Below, piece after piece: positions 51,535 through 61,941 of a DNA stretch of 64,000 bases. The DNA is from Fodinibius sediminis. Lineage in GTDB: Bacteria; Bacteroidota; Rhodothermia; Balneolales; Balneolaceae. The notes below the pieces were generated by a model, which ran no database searches, was not told the origin of the DNA, and saw only the letters and a program-made list of their open reading frames with translations. Every line of letters starts with the position of its first letter. The first letter of the stretch is position 1. Position numbers and translations under genes: made by a program. Location of the stretch: positions 358,025 to 422,024 of the forward strand of contig NZ_FXTH01000002.1 in NCBI RefSeq assembly GCF_900182555.1, given 5' to 3'.

Positions 51535-53630
51535 GGTCCGCTCCACTGCAGCTGCAGCCGGACATCCTCTCTATTTCCATTCATAAAATAGAGCCGAAAT
51601 GGATGCAGCCCCGCTTTCAGCTTTATCTCACCGGTGCGTTCGGTACCGGGGCGGTATCCATAGTCCGCATCAATGACGGTTGCATCATGAATGCGCAACA
51701 CCGCCCCCATAGCGGTGCTTAAATAAAGCTTGTAGGTCCCGTCCGCTGGAACATCGATATATCCCCTGAAAAACAGGGCCCGGTGATCCTTGTCCGCCAC
51801 CCCGGGATCCGGCCGGCTGGCCTTGCCGGTGGCTGCCGGTTCAAGTGTCCTGACACGGGGAACCCAGGGAAAGGTACCGTCGTACGCCTTCCAGGTAACC
51901 CCTGCTTCTGTCTCCCCGTTACTGGCCGGAGGCATCATTTCATCATCATATGGGCGAGGGGCCGATTCATTGGGCATACGCGACTGCAGGGCCCTGTCTT
52001 TCATTTTTTGTTGTAGCTTACCGATGAACCTCTGATTCTCCGGCTGCTGAGCCAGGTTATCGGTTTGCTGGGGATCTTTAGGTACATTATAAATTTCGAA
52101 ATCGTCCTGAGCTGACTCAATATCATACCGCACGCCAACATAGTCTCCCATTCGCACTACTTGCATTTGATTTCGCTCACGCCCCTGGTGTTCCATAGAA
52201 AAATCTTCATATTCAGGGGTGGAGCCTCCCTGGAAGTATTCCAGGTAAATCGTGCGGTCGTGGTTAATCTCCCCCCCTTCCAGTTCGGGCAGCAATGAGA
52301 CACCATCCGCAATGGCCGGTGCCGGAGCTCCCGCTGCATTTACAAAGGTTGGCAGCCAGTCATAATTAATGCTTGGAAAGTCAATAACCTGGCCTGCGGG
52401 TATGGTGGCGGGCCAGTAGGCTATAGTCGGCACGCGTATGCCCCCTTCCCAGGTATCCCTCTTGATGCCATCAAAGGGACCAAAACTTTCAAAAAATGTT
52501 GGTTTATTGGGTTCATACTCCTCGGGCAGGTACGACTCCCGGGAGGGACCGTTGTCGGAGGTAAAGACAATCAGCGTATTTGAGTCGACCCCCAGGTCTT
52601 CAAGCAACGTCACAATATCCCCCACCCCACTGTCAATTCTCCTGTTGGCGGTGGCATACCGCTTATAAACATCCGGCCACGCAATTTCCGGGGTTGATGC
52701 CTTTTTATCATGGTCGAACGTTGCCTGTGCATAATCCGGATGCACCCAGGAGTCCACCTTACCCGAAGCCGTATTAATCATCTGGCCCGCTTCACCGGTC
52801 CACTGCAGTCCCCCGTCAAGCCCTCCTCCTTCAGGATAGGGCTGGGTCGGTAATTCAAGCACTGCATGCGGGGTGTCATAGGCCAGATAAGCAAAAAAGG
52901 GTTCATCATCGTTGCTGTTTTGGACCTGATCAGTAATCCACTGTTTCGCGGCGGCCGTCCACAGATCCGCTGTGTAGGCCTTGTCCAGTTTTGGGGTAAT
53001 ATTTTCCCTGTTCCGCCAAACTTCCTTCTGCCCGCGATAAATACCTTCCTTGGGATAATGTTCATGTCCATCGCGATGCCGCATATACCCCAGGAAATAA
53101 TCGAAGCCGCGGTTCAGCGGGTGTGCCGGCCATTCATCCCCATCCTCAGAATATCGCTCATCGCCCTGGAGCCCCCACTTCCCAAAAGCAGCGGTAGCAT
53201 AGCCAAGCTCCTTCAGAACGGTAGCCATGGTGTGATTATCTGCCAGCGCCTTGTCGAACTGGTTATCCCTGATGTTGGCATGCCCCTGCGAGAGCCCTGA
53301 CAGCAGGGAGGCGCGCGAGGGTGCACATACGGGAGCCGATACATAATGATGAGTAAGCCGGGCCCCTTCTGCAGCCAGCCGATCAAGGTTGGGGGTTCGC
53401 TGCCACGGTTCACTTCGATCCCCCTCTTTTTTTCGACTGTTTTGATAAAAAACGCCTACATCTCCCCAGCCCATGTCATCCGTGAGGATGAAAATAATAT
53501 TGGGTTTGGAAGAAGCTGGATCGTCATCCCTGTTCGTTTCTTTCTGGCCACAACCCCAGGCGACGGTTCCCAATAAGATCAGGCATGGCAAAAGAAATGA
53601 GGACCGGTATCTATTACTAATATTCTTCAT
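51483..53630 (-). CDS. sulfatase lipoprotein with C-terminal PA14-like domain
   Basis: The 715-residue protein has a lipoprotein signal (VAWGC, Cys27), the metal aspartates D51-D52 (ILTDDMGWGD), and C102-A-P-S-R106, the site converted to formylglycine in sulfatases. GKWGLQGDERY follows. The last ~130 residues (FFRGYIDVPADGTYKLYLS) form a PA14-like beta domain, often sugar-binding. It is 47 bases after another sulfatase. It should remove sulfate esters at the cell surface or in the periplasm; the formylglycine-generating enzyme is not in this window. Confidence 0.92.
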   Translation of the reverse strand: MKNISNRYRSSFLLPCLILLGTVAWGCGQKETNRDDDPASSKPNIIFILTDDMGWGDVGVFYQNSRKKEGDRSEPWQRTPNLDRLAAEGARLTHHYVSAPVCAPSRASLLSGLSQGHANIRDNQFDKALADNHTMATVLKELGYATAAFGKWGLQGDERYSEDGDEWPAHPLNRGFDYFLGYMRHRDGHEHYPKEGIYRGQKEVWRNRENITPKLDKAYTADLWTAAAKQWITDQVQNSNDDEPFFAYLAYDTPHAVLELPTQPYPEGGGLDGGLQWTGEAGQMINTASGKVDSWVHPDYAQATFDHDKKASTPEIAWPDVYKRYATANRRIDSGVGDIVTLLEDLGVDSNTLIVFTSDNGPSRESYLPEEYEPNKPTFFESFGPFDGIKRDTWEGGIRVPTIAYWPATIPAGQVIDFPSINYDWLPTFVNAAGAPAPAIADGVSLLPELEGGEINHDRTIYLEYFQGGSTPEYEDFSMEHQGRERNQMQVVRMGDYVGVRYDIESAQDDFEIYNVPKDPQQTDNLAQQPENQRFIGKLQQKMKDRALQSRMPNESAPRPYDDEMMPPASNGETEAGVTWKAYDGTFPWVPRVRTLEPAATGKASRPDPGVADKDHRALFFRGYIDVPADGTYKLYLSTAMGAVLRIHDATVIDADYGYRPGTERTGEIKLKAGLHPFRLYFMNGNREDVRLQLQWSGPGISKQPVPPGRFRRGR

Positions 53631-53677
53631 ACTGGCTGAAAGATGTTATTAAGAATTTATATACGTATTTCAGGTGA

Positions 53678-55177
53678 TCAATTCGCTTCATCCCGGGAAT
53701 TCTCTGACGGAAGCCGGGCTCCCACGGAACTTTTCCACCGATCGAGCCTCTGCTTGAGCTCACGGACCAGCTCCGGCTTTTCATCCACCAGGTTTGACTG
53801 CTCTGCCATATCATCCGAGATATTATACAGCTCGGTATGGCCATCTTCATAAAACTCGATCAGCTTGTAATCTCCTCTTCGGATGGCACTTGAAGGTGAT
53901 CCACCCTGATTGCCGTAGTGCGGATAGTGAAAATACAAGGGGCCCCTATCCATCCTTTTCCCCTGGAGCAGCGGCACCAGGCTTTTCCCATCCCGATGCT
54001 GCTCGGGTTGAAGCGGAAGTCCCGCCGCTTCCAAAATAGTGGGATAGAAGTCCATGCTGACGACCGGCTCCTGCGTGGCAGCCCCCGGGGTAGTTACGCC
54101 CGGCCATTTGATGATCATCGGTTCACGAATACCTCCTTCGTACATCCATCCCTTGCCGGCCCGCAGGGGCCTATTCGACGTCGGGTGCCCCTCTGAAGTG
54201 GAGAGTCCGCCATTATCAGAGAAGAAGATGACAATGGTATTCTCTTCGATTTCCCGTTCCCGAATACTGCGGATTACTTTCCCCACCGCCTGATCCATAG
54301 CCTCAACCATTCCGGCATATACCGCTGATTCCTGGATCAATCGTACTTTCCGATCTCCCTCCTGTCCCCATTTTTCCTCAAGGCCCAGCTCTTCCTTCTT
54401 TTCCTTGTATTTATCTATCAGATCCTTTCGAGCCTGCTGCGGGTTATGTACGGAGTAAAAGGACAGGTAGGCAAAAAAGGGCGCATCGCCGCTTTTTTTG
54501 ATAAAATCGACCGTTTCCGCTGCCAGCCGATCCGGCAAGTGCTCACCGTTGGGTCCGTCAGAAAGACGTGGATTGTCATACGGTGAAAAATAGTTGTTGG
54601 GCTGTCCCTTGTGGTAACCGCCCTTGTTAACATCAAAACCCTGATTCTCCGGCCAGTATTTTTCCTCTCTTCCAAGGTGCCACTTCCCGGCAAAAAATGT
54701 ACGGTATCCGTGCTGTTTTAGGGCCTCCGCTATGGTTTCTTCCTCCAGAGGCAAATAGGGCTGGTAGCGAGCAGGCAGCAGTGGTTTGTCCTGGGTCCAG
54801 TGTCCCTCTACCCTGTCCGGCTGGGGTGCCCCAAACCAATCCGTGGTATTCATGCGGCCGGGATTTTTACCGGCCATTATACTGGCTCGCGTTGGCGAGC
54901 ATACCGGGCTGGCCGCATAGGCCTGCAGAAAACTCATGCCCTCTGCAGCCAGTGCATCAATATTCGGTGTTTCATAAAAAGTACTACCAAAACTGCCAAT
55001 ATCCTTCCATCCCAGATCATCCACCAGGAAAAAAACGATGTTGGGCCGGTCATTCTTTTCAGGCTGTGCCGTCATAACGCCGGGAACAGCAATTAACAGG
55101 AAAGTGCTTGCCACGGCCAGTGCAAACCATTTGAGTACCACAGGTTTGCACATATGCATTGAATATTGGTTATTCAT
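53678..55177 (-). CDS. arylsulfatase-type sulfatase, secreted
   Basis: From ATG 55177 (499 residues) the N-terminus is a signal peptide (LKWFALAVASTFLLIAVPGV, cut near residue 37). A longer frame to 55228 would overlap the upstream gene by 35 bases. Metal ligands are in FFLVDDLGWKD, and the formylglycine site is C93-S-P-T-R97. It also has GKWHLG and FFSDNGG, typical of the family. It starts 16 bases after the heme-binding gene stop. The substrate is a sulfate ester of unknown type; it differs from the neighbouring sulfatase in lacking the PA14 tail. Confidence 0.92.
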   Translation of the reverse strand: MNNQYSMHMCKPVVLKWFALAVASTFLLIAVPGVMTAQPEKNDRPNIVFFLVDDLGWKDIGSFGSTFYETPNIDALAAEGMSFLQAYAASPVCSPTRASIMAGKNPGRMNTTDWFGAPQPDRVEGHWTQDKPLLPARYQPYLPLEEETIAEALKQHGYRTFFAGKWHLGREEKYWPENQGFDVNKGGYHKGQPNNYFSPYDNPRLSDGPNGEHLPDRLAAETVDFIKKSGDAPFFAYLSFYSVHNPQQARKDLIDKYKEKKEELGLEEKWGQEGDRKVRLIQESAVYAGMVEAMDQAVGKVIRSIREREIEENTIVIFFSDNGGLSTSEGHPTSNRPLRAGKGWMYEGGIREPMIIKWPGVTTPGAATQEPVVSMDFYPTILEAAGLPLQPEQHRDGKSLVPLLQGKRMDRGPLYFHYPHYGNQGGSPSSAIRRGDYKLIEFYEDGHTELYNISDDMAEQSNLVDEKPELVRELKQRLDRWKSSVGARLPSENSRDEAN

Positions 55178-55193
55178 AGGTACTGTTGTGAGT

Positions 55194-58100
55194 TTATTTG
55201 AGAGATGAAAGATAGGCAACCAGGTCAACCAGCTCCTGTTCGCTCATGCCGGCGACAAGATTATCGGGCATCAGGGAACGTTCTACCTGTTCCCTTCCCT
55301 TAACAGACGACTTTGCATAGGTAGAGGTATATCCTCCGGGCAGAAGCAAAACAATCTCTGAGGCAGTCTCACTTTGTATAATTCCTGTTATCTCGGTTTC
55401 ATCATTCAGGGTCAGGGTATGTCCCTCATAACCAAAACTTATGCCGCTGCTGGGATTCAAAATAGCATCATACAACCCCTTCTTGGGCAATTTCGCTCCA
55501 ATCTGGGACAGCGCAGGCCCAAAATTCGTCCCGGTACCGTTTACCCGGTGACAAATTTGACACGACTGCTGAAAAATTTTCCTGCCGCTGCCGGGTATCC
55601 CCGCCTTTTGTACCAGCTCCGAGGCAGGGGGCAGTTCAACAGCAGGAGGCGGGGACTCACCGGACAACTTCTTGGCGAGTTGCCGGACATCTCCCCTCCA
55701 TGAATCCGAGAGTGCTTCAGCAGCGGCTGCACTGAGTGATTCGGGAAGCACTCCACTCTTAACCAGTTCAACCAGCCGCTGCTCTCCGCCCCAGGAAACA
55801 CCCAGTGCTTTAACGGCCTGCCGGCGCTTGGTCAATGTATTCTGTGCATCCAGTGCAAAGACCTCAAGCATCGTGATGGATTGAGGTGTGGAGGTATTGC
55901 CAAGCACATCAAGGATATTCTGTTGGTCCTGGCCGTTACTGCTTGCCAGTGCAGCTCTGACAAGTGGTTCCCCCCCCTGGTTGAGCGCCAGGCGAGACGC
56001 CCTGATCCCGAGGCTGCTGTCGGGGTGGGATGTCATCATGGCAAGCAGTGCCTCTCCCTGGTCTTCCAGCTGAAATTTTTCAACCAGGTCCAGGTATTCC
56101 TGGCTCTTCCCTGCTGCTGTAAGAGCTTCGCGCAACTGCTCGCGCACCGTGGCTGACCGTTGTGCGGCGGAGGCATCCAGCTGTCTCAACGCCATAATAT
56201 TGAGCCGCTGCTGGTCTGGCAGATCGGCCTTGAGAATACCAATCAATTCCTGCTCCTTTCGCGGACTATCATGAAAATGAAACGCCCTGAAGTACCTGCT
56301 TTTATCTTCTGTTGCAATGGAAGGATCCTGAATGACTGCTGTGAGCATGGGCAGGGCCGCAGCCGCCCGGGAGCGCCATATGATGTCCCGGCCAGCCGGA
56401 GTATTCCATGCTGTTCCCATCTCATCCGTCCAATGCTCAAAAAAGCGGTCCCATTGCCCTTTTGCACCAATGCCCAGTGCCTCCAGGTACCATCGGTCCC
56501 GGCCATCATGCTGCATCGCAAGCTTGGCCCACAGCGCCGGGGCTTCCGGAGCCTGGTTCTGATACAAGGCAATGGCTGCCTCGCGGCGTACTTCAGGGGC
56601 GGCATCCTGTACCAGGGCCGATACATACGGAATAATATCAATATCCAGCTGCCGGGCAGCACGAAGGCCGGTAATACGAATATCGGGATTATCATCCCCG
56701 AGGGCCTGCTCGATATACTGAATTCCTTTATCCTCCAGCTTGTTCAGCAGCCAAAGCGACCGAGCCCGGTACCGGCTGTTTTCCGATCTCCAGAGCGAAA
56801 CGAGAGCACCTTCGGCTTCAGCCCCCCACTCGCGCAGCTTCAGCCAGGCACGTGCGCGCATATTCAAATTGGGATTTTTAAGAGCCTCCACTGCCGAAGC
56901 GGGGCTACTGAGATCAAAATCCGGTAACCGGTACGCTGCTCCCTCCGGCGCAATGCGAAAGATACGTCCCCGCTGCTGATCCCCCATTTGGTGCCCCCCC
57001 ACGCCGGGATCATACCAGTCAGCTACAAAAATAGACCCATCCGGAGCCACCGTCACATCCGAGGGACGAAACCACTGGTCTCTGTTTCCCCTGAGGATAT
57101 TTTCGATATGAGCTGAATAGCCCGCCCCTTCTTTTTTGACCGGGTACGAACGGATAACATTGGGGCCGGCATCCGCGTGAATCATCGCATTATCAAACAC
57201 ATCGGGTAGCAGATCACCTTCGTAAATGGCCATGCCTGTTGGCGATCCTGCCCCCGTCTGAAGCAGGTTTGGAATGGAACCCGGATCATGTTGATACCAA
57301 TGCCGGCTGGGGATATCACCGGCCATGCCTGTTCTTCGTGTACGCCAACCGGCACCCGTCACTTCGTCGGTGTATCCATAGTTGCCATGCTCCATCACGT
57401 AATTAATGCGTACCCCCTTGTTGCCGTCGTCATCATTATCAGACTGCCAGAGGGTACCATAGGAATCGACGGCCACTTCGTAATTGTTTCGAAAATTATG
57501 CGCCAGGACTTCTACATTTCGCCCATCCAGGTCACTGCGGAAGACCATGCCCTGCCGATAGGGATTCCCTCCTGCTTTTATCTCATTTCCGTAAGGGTCG
57601 GTTACCGCATTTCCATCAGCATCCTTCAGTGTTTTCCCTTCATTGCCAAAGTTAAAATAAAGCCGCCCGTCGGGACCAAACACAAAAGCATGGACCGCGT
57701 GATCATGCTGCTCTCCCTGAATACCGCTAAACATGACCTCCTTCCGGTCTGCTTTATCATCTCCGTCCGTATCATAAAATACGTATACATAGGGACTTCG
57801 GGAAACAATCACCCGCTCATCGAGCACCATAATGCCCAGCGCTGCGTCAATGTCATTGCCCTGGTAAAATACCGTGCTGGTATCGGCCTTGCCATCGCCA
57901 TTCGTATCCTCCAATATCATAATTCGATCTCCTTCTGCTCTCCTTGGATTATCCGGATTCAGCTTCGGCCGGTAGTTATAGCCCTCGGTTACCCAAACCC
58001 TGCCCTCGGCATCAATATCCATATTCGTTGGATTAACCAGCATATCTTCTGAGGCAAAAAGGGATGTTTCCAGGCCTTTCCGGGTTTCCAGTCCCGCCAG

Positions 58101-58262
58101 GGCATTTTTGGCACTGTGTTTCTCCCGGTCGCTGAGCTGCTCATAACGGCCCCCGTCCCGAGAGCATCCCCCTGAAATAATAATGATTGTCATTAACCAT
58201 ACGCCCCAGCCTAAGATCTTAGCGGAGCTACCTGCTGTTTTTCCCGAAACCGTATTTTTCAT
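55194..58262 (-). CDS. Pirellula/Verrucomicrobium-type heme-binding CxxCH protein (beta-propeller, HEAT repeats, cytochrome c)
   Basis: A 1022-residue lipoprotein (IISGGC). Residues about 60-430 form a dehydrogenase-like beta-propeller (VWVTEGYNYRP, DRIMILEDTNGDGKAD, VFYDTDGDDKADR). About 430-860 are HEAT-type helical repeats (ITGLRAARQL, AAEALSDSWRG). A cytochrome c domain has C901-Q-I-C-H905, with the following NGTGTNFGPALSQIG as in the putative heme-binding domain family. Such proteins are abundant in Planctomycetes and also occur in Balneolota. It probably oxidises a sugar or sugar alcohol in the periplasm. Cotranscribed with the sulfatases. Confidence 0.9.
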   Translation of the reverse strand: MKNTVSGKTAGSSAKILGWGVWLMTIIIISGGCSRDGGRYEQLSDREKHSAKNALAGLETRKGLETSLFASEDMLVNPTNMDIDAEGRVWVTEGYNYRPKLNPDNPRRAEGDRIMILEDTNGDGKADTSTVFYQGNDIDAALGIMVLDERVIVSRSPYVYVFYDTDGDDKADRKEVMFSGIQGEQHDHAVHAFVFGPDGRLYFNFGNEGKTLKDADGNAVTDPYGNEIKAGGNPYRQGMVFRSDLDGRNVEVLAHNFRNNYEVAVDSYGTLWQSDNDDDGNKGVRINYVMEHGNYGYTDEVTGAGWRTRRTGMAGDIPSRHWYQHDPGSIPNLLQTGAGSPTGMAIYEGDLLPDVFDNAMIHADAGPNVIRSYPVKKEGAGYSAHIENILRGNRDQWFRPSDVTVAPDGSIFVADWYDPGVGGHQMGDQQRGRIFRIAPEGAAYRLPDFDLSSPASAVEALKNPNLNMRARAWLKLREWGAEAEGALVSLWRSENSRYRARSLWLLNKLEDKGIQYIEQALGDDNPDIRITGLRAARQLDIDIIPYVSALVQDAAPEVRREAAIALYQNQAPEAPALWAKLAMQHDGRDRWYLEALGIGAKGQWDRFFEHWTDEMGTAWNTPAGRDIIWRSRAAAALPMLTAVIQDPSIATEDKSRYFRAFHFHDSPRKEQELIGILKADLPDQQRLNIMALRQLDASAAQRSATVREQLREALTAAGKSQEYLDLVEKFQLEDQGEALLAMMTSHPDSSLGIRASRLALNQGGEPLVRAALASSNGQDQQNILDVLGNTSTPQSITMLEVFALDAQNTLTKRRQAVKALGVSWGGEQRLVELVKSGVLPESLSAAAAEALSDSWRGDVRQLAKKLSGESPPPAVELPPASELVQKAGIPGSGRKIFQQSCQICHRVNGTGTNFGPALSQIGAKLPKKGLYDAILNPSSGISFGYEGHTLTLNDETEITGIIQSETASEIVLLLPGGYTSTYAKSSVKGREQVERSLMPDNLVAGMSEQELVDLVAYLSSLK

Positions 58263-58318
58263 AATCCATATTTGGTAAAATTGATATTCAATACACTGTT
58301 AGCCGAACAGAAATATTT

Positions 58319-60046
58319 TTACTTCCGAGTCTCCCTTCCAAGCAACAGGCTGGCCGATTCAATCAATATCCAGAGCGTAAAGCCCAGAATAACAGCCCCC
58401 AGCCCAAACAGCAGTAGATTGGCTTCCGCATCCGCGTAGCCCGACCACTGGAAAACCACCTGCTCGGTCATCGCCCACAGCGTCATGCTCAGCAGAAAAA
58501 TCATTGGTACCAGGGTATAGATAACCGGTCGGCCCTGTTTTCTGAGCCAAATGGTGATTAACAAAAAGCTGATGCCGGCAAGCAACTGGTTGGAGGTGCC
58601 AAAAAGCGGCCACAGAAGGTACCCGCCGGAACCGAGTCCCCGGGGGCCTTCCGGGAGCAGTACCAGCGCTGCACTCGACAATACGGCCACCGACGTGGTG
58701 ACATGAACCCTGGTCAAGGCCTTAACCTGATAAATTCCGCCCAGTTCGGCAATAATATAACGCATCAGCCGTACCGAGCTGTCCAGGGTCGTGGCTGCAA
58801 AACTTACCACAATCACTGCAATAATGGTTCGGGCCGCCTCGGCCGGAATCCAAAGTCCGGTAGCCAGCTGTCCGGCCCCCTGAATAAATGCGTTGAGTCC
58901 GTTGGCGCCGGCATCAGAAAAAGAGGAGTAGGTAGAAGCAAAGGCTTCTCCACTGGAAAAGAAGGTCCCTACGGCCAGGATAGTGATCACAGCGAGAGCC
59001 CCCTCCCCGACGGCGCCCAGGTATCCCACAAAACGAGCATCGGGTTCCTTGTCAATCTGTTTGGAGGTCGTTCCCGAAGAAACCAGACCGTGAAATCCCG
59101 AAACAGCCCCGCAGGCGATAGTGATAAAAAGCAGCGGGAACCAGGTAACATCCCCCGCCCCCGTATTCTTTGCCGGGGCTGTAACTTCGGGTCCCAGCAC
59201 AAACAAACCTGCATACAGAATTCCCAGTCCCAAAATAAGCTGTTGAGCATTGATGAAATCACGCGGCTGAAGAAGCTTCCATACCGGCAGCACCGAGGCG
59301 ATATAGACGTAGATCATCAGTACAATAATCCAGATTAAAAAAGCCATCGAAGTACCGCTCAACCCAAGCCAGACGCTGCTCTCTGCCCCGCCAAAATAGC
59401 GTACCAGGTCTATTTGAAGGGCCGGCACATAGGAAGCCCAAACAGCCGTACCGTACATAATCACCAGCACCACCAGACTGGGTATAAGCATATTGCCCTG
59501 CCGCTTGTAGGTATAGTAACCGATCCAAACGGCCAGGGGTATCTGAATAAAGATGGAAAGCACACTCGCCGGGAATGAAATAAACAGGTTGGAGATTACC
59601 CATGCAAAAACCGCATTTACCATCAGTACCAGGATAAGGATGATAAACAAAAACAGAATGCGGGCCCGCTTGCCAATCAACGTATCGGCCAGGGTTCCGA
59701 TGGAACGCCCTTCATGTCGAATAGACAGAACCAGAGTCCCCAGGTCATGAACACCGGCGGCAAAGATCGTCCCGACAGCCACCCACAACAGGGCCGGTGC
59801 CCAGCCCCAGTAGATAGCTATAGCCGGACCCACAATGGGCGCAGCTCCGGCAACTGACGTAAAATGATGCCCGAGGACAATCCACTTATTCGTAGGAACA
59901 AAATCCCGCCCGTCCTCCTGAGCATGGGCCGGAGTCTGGTACTGCGGGTCAAGCCGGTAAATCTTTTCTGCTATAAACTTCGAGTAAAATCGGTAGCCCA
60001 GAGCAAAGATGATCAGGGCGCCCAAGGCCAGCCAAATACTATTCAT
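58319..60046 (-). CDS. cstA: carbon starvation protein CstA (pyruvate/peptide transporter family)
   Basis: A 575-residue, multi-span protein with the CstA signature AEKIYRLDPQYQTPAHAQEDGRDFVPTNKWIVLGHHF (residues about 29-65), SVAGAAPIVGPAIA and YWGWAPALLWV. Family members import pyruvate or peptides under carbon limitation. It is 56 bases before the heme-binding gene and after a terminator, so it likely starts the cstA-heme protein-sulfatase-sulfatase unit. Confidence 0.94.
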   Translation of the reverse strand: MNSIWLALGALIIFALGYRFYSKFIAEKIYRLDPQYQTPAHAQEDGRDFVPTNKWIVLGHHFTSVAGAAPIVGPAIAIYWGWAPALLWVAVGTIFAAGVHDLGTLVLSIRHEGRSIGTLADTLIGKRARILFLFIILILVLMVNAVFAWVISNLFISFPASVLSIFIQIPLAVWIGYYTYKRQGNMLIPSLVVLVIMYGTAVWASYVPALQIDLVRYFGGAESSVWLGLSGTSMAFLIWIIVLMIYVYIASVLPVWKLLQPRDFINAQQLILGLGILYAGLFVLGPEVTAPAKNTGAGDVTWFPLLFITIACGAVSGFHGLVSSGTTSKQIDKEPDARFVGYLGAVGEGALAVITILAVGTFFSSGEAFASTYSSFSDAGANGLNAFIQGAGQLATGLWIPAEAARTIIAVIVVSFAATTLDSSVRLMRYIIAELGGIYQVKALTRVHVTTSVAVLSSAALVLLPEGPRGLGSGGYLLWPLFGTSNQLLAGISFLLITIWLRKQGRPVIYTLVPMIFLLSMTLWAMTEQVVFQWSGYADAEANLLLFGLGAVILGFTLWILIESASLLLGRETRK

Positions 60047-60083
60047 GGATGATACTGTATTATTACATCTTCAGTTCACGGAT

Positions 60084-60114
60084 GAAAAAAACCTTCCGTC
60101 TGCCATAACGGAAG
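60084..60114 (-). terminator. intrinsic terminator between the FAD oxidoreductases and cstA
   Basis: On the minus strand CCTTCCGT/ACGGAAGG (8 bp, 8-base loop) is followed by seven Ts. It splits the block into two transcripts. Confidence 0.88.
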
Positions 60115-60126
60115 GACATTTCATTG

Positions 60127-61860
60127 CTATTCATGTTCCAAAACCTGCCCGTCCTTTTGCAGCTGCCTGCGGAGCCTGGAGTAGTCCACCTGCTGCACCG
60201 CGACCTGGTCCTCCACTGCGATGGCGGCAGCCGTAGCGGCAGACTGCCCCAATACCATAAACACCGGCTCCATGCGGATCGACCCGAAGGCGATATGGGA
60301 GGCCGACAGTGCCACCGGCACCAGCAGGTTGCTCGCCTGGTCGGCCTTAGGCGTCAGCGAACGGTAAGAGATGGGATAGGGTGGGTAGCCGTGCACCTGG
60401 ATGTCCCCTTCGTTCTTCACCATCCCCCCGGTTATTATTCGCTGGATATGATGGGAGTCCATCCCGTAGGCGGCCATGCCGATGCTGTCGGGGACCACTT
60501 CCGTCCCGGTTACATTAGACTGGGTCATAACATATTCCCCTTCCATCCGCCGGGCTTCGCGCACATACAGCTGCGGGGTAAAATGATCGTTTTTAAGAAA
60601 CTCATCTTTGGGATACCCCCAGTCGGCAATAAATGACTGCAGCTGCTCGGGCACCCGCGGGTCGGTTTTATAAAAATACAACAGTCCCTTGGTATAATTC
60701 TCATGGACCTGGATAATCTCCCGGCGCTGCTCGTAGCTGGCCTCGGGGTATTGGTGGTTCCTCCCGATCATGTCGGTGGAAAAGCCTCCCCGATTGTTGA
60801 CATCGGTCTTGCGGTTCGGCATCCGGGTCCAGATAAAATAGTCGTTGATGTCCCGGTGCTCGGGCTGGGCCTCAAACAGGCGCGCCAGCAGCTCGTAGCG
60901 GGTAGAATCGTAGTCGGCCGGCCGGGTGATCGGGATGCGGTTGTCGGGGTCGTCGGTCAGGGTGAGACGAAAATTGTAGGCCTGCACTTTCTCATCGCCG
61001 GTCCCGTTGGAGGCCAGCGTGTCTGAGCTGATGCCCCACAGCAGCCCGCTGTCAGGATTACCCTTTTCCCTGTACGGATCTACTCCATCCGGAAACTGGT
61101 GACGGTTGCGGGGGACCCGGCTGAAGTAGTCCACCTTGACCGAGTCAATATCATCCGGCAGGCCCTCGGGATACAGCTGCACCCCGTTGAGCGATTCGTC
61201 GTAGGTATCCGAGGATTCCCGTCCCACCTCATAGGAAACCCCTGCCGCGGCCATCAAGTCCCCCTCGTAGGTGGCATCCAGAAATACTTTCCCCTCAAAG
61301 GTGCGCCCGCTTTCCATGGTGATTCGGCTAATGGTCCCATCCTTCTTCTGCACGCCCCCCTCCCGCTGCAGGCGCTCCCCGCGGGCCAGGTCAATCTCTT
61401 CGGCGGCCATCATCTCCTTGTACACCTGCAGGGCCGCGGAAGGCTCAAAGGTCCACATTGCCTTCTCCCCCTCGTCTGTGCGGCCCTGCTGGTCGCCCAG
61501 GTACTCCTCCCGGCTCTGCCCGTGCCAGTGGGACGGGTTCTCGTAGTAGCTGTGAATGTTCTCGTAGAATTCGCGGGCGATGCCCCCGATGGCAAACTTG
61601 TTCCCGATGTCGGTAGCTCCCAGTCCCCCGGTGGTAAGGCCGCCGATGCGCTGGCCAGGCTCGATCAGCACCACCGATTTGTCCATGCGGGAGCTTTGGA
61701 TGGCCGCCGCTACCCCTGCCGAAGTGCCACCGTAGATGACGATGTCATAGGAAGAAGTGGTCTCCGGCCCTTCGGGCTCCTCCTGGCCACAGGCCGCTGC
61801 CATGGCTATTAAAAAGGGGGCGATGATCAGTAACATAAAGCGCTGCGTGGTGAATATCAT
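60127..61860 (-). CDS. FAD-dependent oxidoreductase, lipoprotein
   Basis: A 577-residue protein with a lipoprotein signal (FLIAMAAAC) and an N-terminal dinucleotide-binding fold YDIVIYGGTSAGVAAAIQSS, followed by GLTTGGLGATDIG. The family (FAD_oxidored type, common in Planctomycetes and Bacteroidota) often sits beside sulfatases and glycoside-processing genes. The C-terminus is DYSRLRRQLQKDGQV. Donor and acceptor are unknown. The second of two related genes; the other lies 81 bases upstream and is similar in fold, so they may be ancient duplicates. Confidence 0.9.
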   Translation of the reverse strand: MIFTTQRFMLLIIAPFLIAMAAACGQEEPEGPETTSSYDIVIYGGTSAGVAAAIQSSRMDKSVVLIEPGQRIGGLTTGGLGATDIGNKFAIGGIAREFYENIHSYYENPSHWHGQSREEYLGDQQGRTDEGEKAMWTFEPSAALQVYKEMMAAEEIDLARGERLQREGGVQKKDGTISRITMESGRTFEGKVFLDATYEGDLMAAAGVSYEVGRESSDTYDESLNGVQLYPEGLPDDIDSVKVDYFSRVPRNRHQFPDGVDPYREKGNPDSGLLWGISSDTLASNGTGDEKVQAYNFRLTLTDDPDNRIPITRPADYDSTRYELLARLFEAQPEHRDINDYFIWTRMPNRKTDVNNRGGFSTDMIGRNHQYPEASYEQRREIIQVHENYTKGLLYFYKTDPRVPEQLQSFIADWGYPKDEFLKNDHFTPQLYVREARRMEGEYVMTQSNVTGTEVVPDSIGMAAYGMDSHHIQRIITGGMVKNEGDIQVHGYPPYPISYRSLTPKADQASNLLVPVALSASHIAFGSIRMEPVFMVLGQSAATAAAIAVEDQVAVQQVDYSRLRRQLQKDGQVLEHE

Positions 61861-61941
61861 AAGCGTTGATCTCCGGTTCCTGTACGTTTATGGTTATGGG
61901 GTATTGCAGCACAGCCTGTTGAGCCGTTGCATATCCCTCTT

